Position numbers and translations under genes: made by a program | Assembly: GCF_900491745.1 (NCBI RefSeq) | Contig: NZ_UETR01000059.1 | Span: 1 to 17,697, forward strand | Direction: 5' to 3' | DNA: 17,697 bases | DNA from: Amarolinea aalborgensis | GTDB taxonomy: Bacteria > Chloroflexota > Anaerolineae > SSC4 > Amarolineaceae | In this document: positions 1 to 6,772 of the stretch, piece by piece | Layout: the number at the start of each line of letters is the position of its first letter | Numbering within the stretch: position 1 is the stretch's first letter | The notes under the pieces: generated by a model | Told to the model about the DNA's origin: nothing | Databases searched by the model: none | Seen by the model: the letters and a program-made list of their open reading frames with translations, nothing else

Positions 1-16
1 AATGGTTAGATGGCCG

Positions 17-47
17 AAAAAACAGCAGGCCAGCCCATGCGCCTGCT
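17..47 (-). terminator. Rho-independent terminator of the 1-300 minus-strand transcript
   Basis: On the minus strand a perfect 7-bp stem (AGCAGGC at 47-41 with GCCTGCT at 30-24) and a 10-nt loop are followed by G and six T (22-17). No protein gene ends just upstream of it, so it most simply ends the small RNA transcript that starts near 264. Confidence 0.7.
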
Positions 48-264
48 TTCGCTCCAACCCCTTGCGTTGCTGCTCTTACAGCAGCATGAGGTATCTTACT
101 ACACAACCCTCACATTGGCAAATCGCAGACAGACTACGATTGAGCCAGCCAGTCTTCGCATGAAGAAGCCGCCAGCTTTGTCTCACGATTTTTGGTTGTG
201 ACGTAAAATTAAACTTCTCAAAGAACCGCTCGCCAGCATCTCTGCTGTGCGAGCGCATTTGCAG
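17..264 (-). ncRNA. predicted small RNA, about 250 nt, family not recognised
   Basis: A transcription unit is outlined by a near-consensus promoter (271-299) and an intrinsic terminator (47-17), giving an RNA of about 248 nt. Near its 5' end is a strong hairpin (255-227): seven pairs CGCTCGC/GCGAGCG, a bulged A, five pairs CAGCA/TGCTG and a GAGA (GNRA) tetraloop. A second hairpin of seven pairs, TGCTGCT/AGCAGCA with a 5-nt loop, lies at 86-68 just before the terminator. I could not match it to SRP RNA, tmRNA, RNase P RNA or 6S RNA by eye. A 60-codon ORF (258-76) begins about six bases after the expected start site. It has no Shine-Dalgarno and only about 50% G/C at third positions, unlike the neighbouring genes, so I favour a non-coding RNA. 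A leaderless peptide mRNA is the alternative. Confidence 0.5.
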
Positions 265-270
265 TATGGT

Positions 271-299
271 ATTGTATCAAGCTTGCCGAATCTTGTCAA
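271..299 (-). promoter_or_regulatory. sigma70-type promoter of the small RNA
   Basis: On the minus strand TTGACA (299-294, perfect) is followed by a 17-bp spacer and TACAAT (276-271, five of six matches). The expected start site is near 264. Confidence 0.65.
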
Positions 300-713
300 A
301 TCCAGTTCGCTTGCGGTCAACAACAAACTAACGCAGCCCACGACACAAACACACAAGGTCGCATGACGTCACTTGCCTGTACATGGCTCCTCGAAGCGTG
401 TCCTGTCAAATTCGCGAGCTACTTTGGTGATTCACTCTTTCGCTTGCGAACCGATGAACTCACACAGGCGTGACTCAAGCGCGACCCGGGGTTGTGCGCC
501 ATGTGTTTGTTTCTGAATTCGTAACCTATTGAAAAGGCTAAACGTTGACTGACCGTTCACATTCCAACCGCTTTTGAAAGAGCATTCTTTCCTTTGTTGT
601 CTCAGGAGGCAACGAGGGCGGAATTTACCACGCCCTTTCGCTTGTGTCAAATCTCACGTGCGCGCCGGTCAAACCCCAGGCATTCATGGCTGGCGCCCGC
701 TGCTTCCGCGCGC
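300..713. other. gene-poor spacer between recR and the small RNA
   Basis: I see no protein gene in this stretch. It is less GC-rich than the flanking genes and the short ORFs lack ribosome-binding sites or recognisable sequence. The one exception with any SD is a 15-codon minus-strand ORF at 585-538, which I do not consider supported. The stretch holds a possible minus-strand promoter (622-650) and three copies of a CAAGCGAA-like motif on the minus strand (about 310, 445 and 640). Confidence 0.5.
622..650 (-). promoter_or_regulatory. possible promoter downstream of recR
   Basis: On the minus strand TTGACA (650-645) is followed by a 17-bp spacer and TAAATT (627-622, four of six matches). It points into the gene-free region and then the small RNA locus, so it might be an upstream promoter for that RNA. 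The -10 is imperfect and no product is identified. Confidence 0.35.
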
Positions 714-1316
714 CTAGCGCATCTCGCTGCGCCCCTCCAATGCACGCGCCAGGGTAACCACATCAGCATACTCCAGGTCGCCTCCCACTGGCAACCCACG
801 CGCCAGGCGCGTGACTCGCATGCCGAGCGGCTGCAATTGCCGCTGAATCCACGCCGCCGTGTTGTCGCCTTCCAGGCCGGGGTTCGTGCCGAGGATGATT
901 TCCTGCACGGGCCGACGCTGTACGCGCCGGACAAGCTCTGCAATCTTGAGCTCCTCAGGCCCAATGCCGTCAATCGGTGAGATCACGCCATGCAGAACAT
1001 GATAAACGCCCCCAAAGCTGCCTGTGCGTTCGATCGCCAACACATCCAGCGGCTCTTCAACCACACAGATGACCGCATGATCGCGGCTTTCATTGGCGCA
1101 AATCGCGCAAGGGCTGGTCTCAGCCACGTTGAAACACTCGGCGCATAGCTGAGTTTGCGCCTTAAGATCCTGAAGCGCCTGCGCCAATCCTTGCGCCAGC
1201 TCATCTGGCGCGCGCAAGAAGAAGAAGGCCAGGCGCGACGCTGTTTTTGGCCCGATGCCGGGCAAGCGCGCCAATGCATCAATCAGGCGCGCAACAGGCG
1301 GTGCAAGTGGTTCCAC
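714..1316 (-). CDS. recR: recombination protein RecR
   Basis: RecR works with RecO and RecF to load RecA on gapped DNA in the cytoplasm. The 200-residue protein has the normal family length and all domains in order: a helix-hairpin-helix (LPGIGPKTASRLAF, residues 18-31), a four-cysteine zinc site (C58, C61, C70, C73), a Toprim domain (about 80-175, with VVEEPLDVLAIE) and the conserved C-terminal segment LARGLPVGGDLEYAD (171-185). The start is GTG at 1316, preceded by AGGA eight bases upstream. It lies ten bases after the ebfC stop and is the last gene of dnaX-ebfC-recR, a conserved bacterial order. Its neighbour's nucleoid-associated role and DnaX fit a replication/repair transcription unit. 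Nothing is missing or broken. Confidence 0.97.
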   Translation of the reverse strand: MEPLAPPVARLIDALARLPGIGPKTASRLAFFFLRAPDELAQGLAQALQDLKAQTQLCAECFNVAETSPCAICANESRDHAVICVVEEPLDVLAIERTGSFGGVYHVLHGVISPIDGIGPEELKIAELVRRVQRRPVQEIILGTNPGLEGDNTAAWIQRQLQPLGMRVTRLARGLPVGGDLEYADVVTLARALEGRSEMR

Positions 1317-1326
1317 AGTCAGAATC

Positions 1327-1695
1327 CTAGAAGAGACCCGGCAGGCTCAAGCCGCCGGTCAGCGCTGCCATCCGTTTGGCCGCTAACGCCTGCGATTGGT
1401 CCAGAGCTTCGTTGACCGCAGCCACCAGCAGATCTTGCAGCATCTCTACATCCTGAGGATCAACCACCTCAGGCTTGAGGGAAATCGAGACGATGCGCTG
1501 ATCACCGGTGGCAATGACCGTCACGGCCTCGCCGCCTACAGAAACGGTCACCGTCTCCGATTTCAGAGACTCCTGTGTCTTACCCATCTCTTCTTGGAGT
1601 TTCTGGATCTGCGACATCATGTTGCCGCCCCCGCCGCCAGCGCCGCCCCGCATGGGCGGCTGCGGCGCAAATCCGCGATGCTTACCTTTTGCCAT
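1327..1695 (-). CDS. ebfC: YbaB/EbfC family nucleoid-associated protein
   Basis: A small DNA-binding protein of the YbaB/EbfC family, which forms dimers that coat DNA. The 122-residue product has a basic, glycine- and methionine-rich N-terminus (residues 1-26, including GGAGGGGGNMM), then the family core: a helix QIQKLQEEMGKTQESLKSE (about 29-47), strands VTVSVGGEAVTVIATGDQRIVSISL, and the C-terminal segment DPQDVEMLQDLLVAAVNEAL. The start is ATG at 1695; the nearest Shine-Dalgarno-like run (AAAGGA) is rather far upstream. It sits 44 bases after dnaX and ten before recR, the usual position. The exact role in this organism is unproven; an effect on DNA repair or chromosome structure is inferred from the neighbours. 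Confidence 0.93.
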   Translation of the reverse strand: MAKGKHRGFAPQPPMRGGAGGGGGNMMSQIQKLQEEMGKTQESLKSETVTVSVGGEAVTVIATGDQRIVSISLKPEVVDPQDVEMLQDLLVAAVNEALDQSQALAAKRMAALTGGLSLPGLF

Positions 1696-1739
1696 ATCCG
1701 ACCGTCATTCCTTTCTATCTCAACATTCTATTCGTGGGG

Positions 1740-3494
1740 TCAATCTGTTGACAGTTCACGCACCACCGCGCCCAGTTCCCTGGCATACGCCACGACCGGG
1801 TCTTCCATTGGTTGGCTGCTGCCAGGCGGCTGAGGCGCAGGCGTTGGCGGCTGAACGGTCACCGGCGCGGGTCGCGGCCTGGCCTGGTATTGATCTTCCG
1901 CAAGGACCGTGATGCGATAGGAGCCGCCCAGGACATCACTCAGCACAGACTCAAGCGTGGCCTTATTCTCTGGCTCCAAGAGGCGCCGTGCATTATACTG
2001 CGCTTCTTTCTTGCTGCCATCATAGCCAATGATCACTTCAGATTGCTCGATAGCCAGGAAGCGCACGCCGCCCGTGAGAATGCCTAACAGCATGCGACGC
2101 CGATCCTGGAGCAGTTCCTTGACGCGCGCCCAATTCTGGCGCAACAGACCCAGCTTGTCCACCTCACTCGCCTGGGCGTCGGATGCAGATGGGCTTGGAG
2201 TAGGCCCGACCGAAGTCGGGGGCATAGAGGTCGTCGCCGCGGGCCTTTCAATCACGATTGGCCGGCCAGCCGCCTCAACGACCTGACTTTCTCCCGCTGT
2301 ACGCGTCAATACCGGCGCCGCAGCAGAGGCTGGAATCGCGCGCACCGGGGTCGCAGCCGATGCGGCCTGCTCAGAGATGTTGGCTGCCAGCGGCTTATCC
2401 GCCCCGTCGAGCGCCGCCTCGACCACGGCCAATTCTAGGGCCAACTGGGGGACGCCCTGTAGATTGCCGCGCAGATCAACGGCGGCTTGATTGAACAAGC
2501 GAATTGCGCGCAGAAGAGAAGCCGGTTCAAACCGGCGCGCCTGCTGAGCCATGTCGCGCAGCATTTCCGCAGGAAGATCAATCAGCGTGTCGTTTCCTCC
2601 CATTTGAATGAGCAAGAGCGCGCGCAGATAATCCACGGTCTGACGAGCCAGCTCGCGTAGTTCGACGCCGGTGGTTGACAGATCGCCGATGACGCCGAGG
2701 CCAGCCGCAGGATCGTGCGCAGCCAGGGCATTGACCAGGCGCGCAATGGCCGCGCTCGGCACCGTGCCCAGCATGGATTCTACCTGCTGCGCTGTGATGG
2801 TCTCGCCGCCATAAGCCATGAGTTGATCCAACAGGCTGATGGCATCGCGCATGCACCCCGTGGCATAGCGCGCAATGGCATTGAGCGCCTCAAGTTCGGC
2901 TTGGCGCTCTTCCGCCTGGCAAATGGCCTGCAGATGGCGAACCATCTCCCGCTGCGGAATGCGGCGAAAATCGAAACGCTGGCAGCGCGAGATGACGGTA
3001 GCCGGCACCTTCTGCACATCCGTGGTGGCCAGAATGAAAATGACATGTGCGGGCGGCTCTTCTAGTGTCTTCAGCAGCGCGTTGAAGGAAGAGGTGGAGA
3101 GCATGTGCACTTCATCTATGATGTATATCTTGTAGCGCGCCTCACCCGGTCGAAAATTCACCCGGTCAATGACTGTTTCGCGCATGTTGTCCACACCGGT
3201 GTGCGACGCGGCGTCAATTTCGATCAGGTCAAGCAGCCGATCCTCATTGATCGCCCGGCACATACGGCACTGGTTGCAGGGTCGCTCCGCCGGCGCGGCT
3301 TCGCAGTTGACCGCCTTGGCCAAAATCCGCGCGGTGCTCGTTTTGCCGGTGCCGCGTGGGCCGGTGAAAAGGTAGGCGTGCGCGACGCGACCATCGCGCA
3401 AGGCGTTGCGCAAAGTCTGCATGATCGGCTCCTGGCCGATCAACTCGTCGAATGTCTGGGAACGCCATTTGCGATAGAGCGCTTGCGCCGCCAT
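1740..3494 (-). CDS. dnaX: DNA polymerase III subunit tau/gamma
   Basis: This is the AAA+ clamp-loader subunit of the replisome. Counting from the chosen start (584 aa): Walker A GPRGTGKTS (45-53), a zinc module with C64, C73, C76 and C79, Walker B IIDEVHML (125-132), sensor 1 FILATTD and the SRC arginine-finger motif (169-171). A clamp-loader lid and collar follow, then a Pro/Ala/Ser/Thr-rich linker (about 375-440) and a C-terminal region. The first ATG (3500) leaves only three bases after GGAGG, whereas the ATG at 3494 leaves nine, so 3494 is preferred. I see no A-rich slippery run that would make a short gamma form by frameshifting. It is first in the dnaX-ebfC-recR unit and divergent from rsmG; a likely promoter lies at 3538-3566. 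Confidence 0.97.
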   Translation of the reverse strand: MAAQALYRKWRSQTFDELIGQEPIMQTLRNALRDGRVAHAYLFTGPRGTGKTSTARILAKAVNCEAAPAERPCNQCRMCRAINEDRLLDLIEIDAASHTGVDNMRETVIDRVNFRPGEARYKIYIIDEVHMLSTSSFNALLKTLEEPPAHVIFILATTDVQKVPATVISRCQRFDFRRIPQREMVRHLQAICQAEERQAELEALNAIARYATGCMRDAISLLDQLMAYGGETITAQQVESMLGTVPSAAIARLVNALAAHDPAAGLGVIGDLSTTGVELRELARQTVDYLRALLLIQMGGNDTLIDLPAEMLRDMAQQARRFEPASLLRAIRLFNQAAVDLRGNLQGVPQLALELAVVEAALDGADKPLAANISEQAASAATPVRAIPASAAAPVLTRTAGESQVVEAAGRPIVIERPAATTSMPPTSVGPTPSPSASDAQASEVDKLGLLRQNWARVKELLQDRRRMLLGILTGGVRFLAIEQSEVIIGYDGSKKEAQYNARRLLEPENKATLESVLSDVLGGSYRITVLAEDQYQARPRPAPVTVQPPTPAPQPPGSSQPMEDPVVAYARELGAVVRELSTD

Positions 3495-3537
3495 TTCCAT
3501 CTCCCTCCGCGATGCACCAGTAGGTTAACCAGACGGA

Positions 3538-3566
3538 AGTTTATCATCATCGGGCGCGATTGGCAA
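3538..3566 (-). promoter_or_regulatory. likely promoter of dnaX-ebfC-recR
   Basis: On the minus strand TTGCCA (3566-3561, five of six matches) is followed by a 17-bp spacer and TAAACT (3543-3538, four of six). It lies about 40 bases upstream of the dnaX start in the divergent dnaX/rsmG gap. Confidence 0.5.
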
Positions 3567-3637
3567 GCGACTTGCAGCGCGCACGTTGCGACCGTCATGA
3601 CGTTGTTGGCTTGCACTGACCAGGCGTTCGGCCGACG

Positions 3638-3665
3638 TTGACAGGTGAACGTGACGACGTATAAT
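3638..3665 (+). promoter_or_regulatory. consensus sigma70 promoter of rsmG
   Basis: TTGACA (3638-3643) and TATAAT (3660-3665) are both perfect matches with a 16-bp spacer. The rsmG start codon follows 33 bases later, with AAAGG at 3686-3690 as ribosome-binding site. Confidence 0.85.
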
Positions 3666-3697
3666 GAAATCAGCTTATGAACGCCAAAGGTTGATGT

Positions 3698-4447
3698 ATG
3701 CAGCATTTTGCGGAACGCGCCGCGGCATTGGGGCTTACCTTGAGCAGCCAGCAGTGCGCGCAGTTTGAACGGTACGCCGAGGAGTTGGCGGCGTGGAATG
3801 AACGCTTCAATTTAACCACCATCACCGAACCAGAACGAGTGGAAACCCATCACTTCTTGGATTCGCTCAGCGCGCTGCCGGCGCTGGCCGCCGCTCAGCG
3901 CATCGAGCTGACCAGGCTCCTGGCCTCAAGGCTCAAGGCCATTGATGTGGGCAGTGGCCCAGGGCTGCCAGGATTGGCGTTGAAGCTGATCTGGCCCGGC
4001 CTAAACATGACGTTGCTCGAGGGCACGGGTAAAAAGGTCACGTTCCTGGAGCACATGATTCAACTCTGTGGATTGAGCGAGATCAGGGCGGTGCATGGCC
4101 GCGCCGAAGAGTTGGCTGGTCACGCGCCCTGGCGCGAAGGGTTCGACCTCGTGCTGGCGCGCGCGGTTGCGCCCTTTCCGCTGCTCGTCGAATACCTGCT
4201 GCCTCTCGCCGCCGTGGGCGGTTGGATTGTCGCCTATAAGGGCGCCGCGCCGCAGGCTGAGATCGAGGCGGCCGGCGATGCCATCAAACTGCTCGGCGCC
4301 GAATTGGTTGCGTTACAAGCCATCCAGGTGCCCGGGCTGCAGGAGCGTCGCAGCCTGATTGTTATGCGCAAGGTTCAACCTACGCCACGCGCCTTTCCGC
4401 GCGCCAGCGGCGCGATGCGCAAGCACCCCTTGGGCAGCAGCCGATAG
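3698..4447 (+). CDS. rsmG: 16S rRNA (guanine-N7) methyltransferase RsmG
   Basis: RsmG (GidB) uses S-adenosylmethionine to methylate N7 of a guanosine in the 530 loop of 16S rRNA. The 249-residue protein is close to family length. It shows the N-terminal helix AAWNERFNLTTI (31-42), the HHFLDSL motif (51-57), the SAM-binding loop DVGSGPGLPGLAL (83-95), the acidic strand end LLEGTGKKVTFLE (106-118), ARAVAPFPLLVEYLLPL (154-170) and the YKG motif (180-182). The C-terminal tail with TPRAFPRASGAMRKHPLG matches the basic end typical of this family. The ATG at 3698 follows AAAGG by seven bases. It is transcribed alone from a perfect promoter and ends at the terminator at 4499-4540. It diverges from dnaX, a housekeeping setting. 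Confidence 0.96.
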   Translation: MQHFAERAAALGLTLSSQQCAQFERYAEELAAWNERFNLTTITEPERVETHHFLDSLSALPALAAAQRIELTRLLASRLKAIDVGSGPGLPGLALKLIWPGLNMTLLEGTGKKVTFLEHMIQLCGLSEIRAVHGRAEELAGHAPWREGFDLVLARAVAPFPLLVEYLLPLAAVGGWIVAYKGAAPQAEIEAAGDAIKLLGAELVALQAIQVPGLQERRSLIVMRKVQPTPRAFPRASGAMRKHPLGSSR

Positions 4448-4498
4448 CGAAAATCGTGTCTACGCGGCCGGCTCCACGTAGCCCTAACGCCCAAAACG

Positions 4499-4540
4499 AG
4501 GGGTGCGTCGGCCGTAAGGCTGACGCACCCCTGTTCGTTT
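4499..4540. terminator. bidirectional terminator between rsmG and the AOR gene
   Basis: A hairpin of about 15 pairs (4499-4513 with 4518-4532, one G-U pair, GTAA loop) is followed on the plus strand by GTTCGTTT and on the minus strand by TCGTTTT. It lies between the two convergent stop codons (4447 and 4559), so it can end transcripts from both sides. Confidence 0.85.
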
Positions 4541-4558
4541 ACAGCGAGCGCCGGGGAG

Positions 4559-6388
4559 TTAGAGGATTTGGAGCTCTTTCAGCTTCGCCTCGGGCACGAC
4601 ACCATTCACCCAGCCGCGCACCTGGTAGTACTCCTCCAGCATCTTGTCCAACTCGCAGACATGGCCGTCCGAGCCGGGCATCGTGGAGGCTTCCTCCAGA
4701 AAACGCTTCGGCAGGGTGTCGCTGCCTTCGCGGAAGCCGTTCAGGTTGTTGTAGTAGCGCTCCAGGTTGTACACGCGCTCGCCGGCGGTCAACAGGTCGG
4801 CGGCCGTGCAGGGCGCGCCGGTGATCGCGGCGAACTGCGCGGCAAACGAATCCAGAGACTCAGCGAAGGTGGCGAACTTGCATACATCCAGGCAGTCGGT
4901 CATGGCATGGACGTTCTGGAAGACAAACAGCAAGTTGCCTTTGCCTTCCCACGCCAGCGGGTCCACTTTCCCGCCAGGACCGAGGACGTTGCCCGCAACC
5001 TCGGCGGCAGGCGAATAGCCGCGCAGGTGACAGGCGCCGCGATTGCTGGTGGCATAGCCCAGGCCCATGCCCTTGATGCCGCGCGGATCATAGGCCGGGA
5101 TGCCCTGGCCCTTCGCGTGCATGCCGAGTTCCGGATGGCCCAGCAGGGCCGCGGCCTTACCGGTGCCCTCGGCCAGGATGTTGCCCACACCCTCGCGGAA
5201 CGCGATCTTGCGCGCCATTTCCACCATCGCGTGTGTGTCGCCCCAGGCCAGGCCCTCGCCGTTGGCGTAGCCGCGCTGCGTAACCTCCATGTACATCGCC
5301 ATCACCGTGCCGATCTCGATGGCGTCGAAACCGTAATCGTTGGCGCGGTCAATCAGGTAGGCGACTGCGGCCACGTCGTCGTTGCCGCAGAAGGCGCCTA
5401 GCGACCAGGCCGGCTCATACTCAACGCTCTCCATGTGCACCTTGAACGGCCCTTCTGTGACATCAACCTCTTTTTTGCATGCCACGGGGCAGGCATGGCA
5501 GGTCGGATCGTTTACCAGGATCGTGGCCTTGACGTGCTCCCCGCTGAGAAGGTCGGCGTGTTCACCAAAAGAGGTCACCTGGCCGTTGCGCACCGGCAGC
5601 GCGCCCATCGTGCTGGTGATATTCATCAGTACGTTGGTGCCGTAGACCGACAGCCCGCCCTTACGTGGCGAGGTCAAGACGCGGTCGTCCATGAGCTGCT
5701 GCAGGGCAACTTTCTGCGCGGCTTTGAAGGCTTCCTTATCTGCCGGCCGTGGGCGATCTGCGTGATCGCCCTTGATGACGATGGCTTTCAGATGCTTGCT
5801 GCCGCCCACGCAGCCGGTGCCGCCGCGGCCCGAGGCGCGATCGTTTTCATTCATCCAGCAGCCGAATTTCACCAGGTTCTCACCCGCCGGGCCAATGGTG
5901 ATTACACTGAGGTCCTTGGGACCGCCGTGGCGTTCCTGCAGGATCTGGATCGTCTCGTGGACGTGCTTGCCCCACAGGTCGCTGGCGTCGTACAGCGTCA
6001 CCTGCCCTTTTTCAACATAGGCGTAGACTGGTTTCTCGGCTTTACCCTTGAAAACCAGGCCATCGAAGCCGGCCCACTTGAGCCGGGCCGCTGACCAACC
6101 GCCGTGATGCGAGTCGGTGATGGTGTCCGTGAGCGGCGACTTGGTCACGACCGCCATGCGGCCGCTCAGGTTCACATCGGTGCCGGTGAGGGGGCCGTTC
6201 ATGAAGCACAGGATGTTCTCCGGCGACAGCGCATCCACCTGCGGGCCATTGTCGAAGACATACTTGACGCCCAGACCACGTGCGCCAATGTATTTGCGTG
6301 CATCTTCCTCAGCAATGGGCCGGTAATCCACGCTGCCCGTGGTTAAATCCACCCATGCCACTCGATTTGTGTAACCACCCATATTCAT
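4559..6388 (-). CDS. aldehyde:ferredoxin oxidoreductase (tungsten/molybdopterin family)
   Basis: Members of this family oxidise aldehydes to acids, passing electrons to ferredoxin, with a tungsten bis-pyranopterin and one [4Fe-4S] cluster. The 609 residues match the family length of about 605. Visible: pterin-binding LSGRMAVVTKSP (75-86), NENDRASGRGGTGCVGGSKHLKA (180-202), cluster ligands CHACPVAC (C297, C300, C304), EYEPAWSLG (323-331), YDPRG (433-437) and DCLDVC with the fourth ligand C503. The start at 6388 was chosen because AAGGAGG lies five bases upstream and the length then fits; an in-frame ORF extending to 6577 would read through the leader hairpins. A second ATG two codons on is also possible. 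No ferredoxin, MoaD-like or transporter gene accompanies it. It ends at the shared terminator. The leader suggests RNA-level control. The substrate cannot be told. Confidence 0.93.
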   Translation of the reverse strand: MNMGGYTNRVAWVDLTTGSVDYRPIAEEDARKYIGARGLGVKYVFDNGPQVDALSPENILCFMNGPLTGTDVNLSGRMAVVTKSPLTDTITDSHHGGWSAARLKWAGFDGLVFKGKAEKPVYAYVEKGQVTLYDASDLWGKHVHETIQILQERHGGPKDLSVITIGPAGENLVKFGCWMNENDRASGRGGTGCVGGSKHLKAIVIKGDHADRPRPADKEAFKAAQKVALQQLMDDRVLTSPRKGGLSVYGTNVLMNITSTMGALPVRNGQVTSFGEHADLLSGEHVKATILVNDPTCHACPVACKKEVDVTEGPFKVHMESVEYEPAWSLGAFCGNDDVAAVAYLIDRANDYGFDAIEIGTVMAMYMEVTQRGYANGEGLAWGDTHAMVEMARKIAFREGVGNILAEGTGKAAALLGHPELGMHAKGQGIPAYDPRGIKGMGLGYATSNRGACHLRGYSPAAEVAGNVLGPGGKVDPLAWEGKGNLLFVFQNVHAMTDCLDVCKFATFAESLDSFAAQFAAITGAPCTAADLLTAGERVYNLERYYNNLNGFREGSDTLPKRFLEEASTMPGSDGHVCELDKMLEEYYQVRGWVNGVVPEAKLKELQIL

Positions 6389-6393
6389 ACCCA

Positions 6394-6400
6394 CCTCCTT
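6394..6400 (-). promoter_or_regulatory. strong Shine-Dalgarno that decides the AOR start
   Basis: On the minus strand AAGGAGG (6400-6394) is a full anti-16S match, five bases before ATG 6388 and eleven before ATG 6382. It rules out the longer in-frame start at 6577. Confidence 0.8.
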
Positions 6401-6467
6401 GTTGGAACTCGCATGGTTTTGGCGACTACGGCTGTGTAGCTGCGCCTGATTGAATTGATGGTAGGGG

Positions 6468-6503
6468 AAACAAAAAGCCGTTATGCAATTGGTGCATAAC
6501 GGC
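6468..6503 (-). terminator. intrinsic terminator inside the AOR leader
   Basis: A perfect 11-bp inverted repeat (GCCGTTATGCA at 6477-6487 and its complement at 6493-6503, 5-nt loop) is followed on the minus strand by TTTTTGTTT. It lies about 80 bases before the AOR start and about 270 after the ABC operon stop. It may end read-through from the ABC operon, act as an attenuator for the AOR gene, or both. Confidence 0.8.
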
Positions 6504-6631
6504 CTGGATGCTGACGGCGCTTTGGGACTGAGACGGACAGCCGGCTCGATGATTGAGCCGGGACTTAGCGAAGACAAGAGTCATGTAACGCCGCCCTGGC
6601 TGCTGGTCATTGGAACAACAGGGATGAAATC

Positions 6632-6660
6632 ATTATACGTCAGTTGCACGGGAAACGCAA
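6632..6660 (-). promoter_or_regulatory. likely promoter of the AOR gene
   Basis: On the minus strand a perfect TATAAT (6637-6632) stands 17 bp after a weak -35, TTGCGT (6660-6655). It lies in the 384-base gap after the ABC permease and upstream of the leader hairpins. Confidence 0.55.
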
Positions 6661-6772
6661 AGCCGCTAAGATTGCTGCGCTTCTCTGCTTACCTTACTCA
6701 TGGAAACCTCTGTTCGCTGTCGAGCATACTCCATAGGATGAGAGGCCTACGCTGCCTGAGATTCGCTGATCG

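Larger units (their letters stand above)
6389..6625 (-). promoter_or_regulatory. structured 5' leader of the AOR gene, candidate riboswitch/attenuator
   Basis: From the expected start near 6625 the minus-strand RNA folds into a hairpin (6623-6594: CCC/GGG, then CUGUUG/CAGCAG with one wobble pair), a perfect 7-bp hairpin CCGGCTC/GAGCCGG with a 7-nt loop (6561-6541), and the terminator (6503-6468) before the Shine-Dalgarno at 6400. The segment CGTTACATG (6590-6582) resembles the 5' arm of the terminator and could pair with its 3' arm, so it is a possible anti-terminator. I could not confirm a match to the Moco/Tuco riboswitch or any other known class. Confidence 0.45.

Noticed and set aside
538..585. 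15-codon minus-strand ORF with a weak AAAGGA site
   Set aside because: Too short, unlike known leader peptides, and with nothing following that it could control.
432..650. 72-codon minus-strand ORF beginning with TTG at 650
   Set aside because: Its start codon is the -35 box itself, there is no ribosome-binding site and the product is not recognisable.
1748..1763. TTGACAGTTC on the plus strand at the 3' end of dnaX
   Set aside because: No -10 at a proper distance and no plus-strand gene follows; it is part of the dnaX coding sequence.
4568..5401. 277-codon plus-strand ORF inside the AOR gene
   Set aside because: It lies wholly antisense to a gene with clear family motifs, has no ribosome-binding site and no recognisable protein features; a GC-rich shadow.
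6389..6577. 63-residue N-terminal extension of AOR
   Set aside because: It would be translated through the leader hairpin and terminator; the family length and strong Shine-Dalgarno point to 6388.
6389..6625. Assignment of the AOR leader to the Moco/Tuco riboswitch
   Set aside because: Context is suggestive, but I could not match the conserved core by eye, so only a generic attenuator is claimed.
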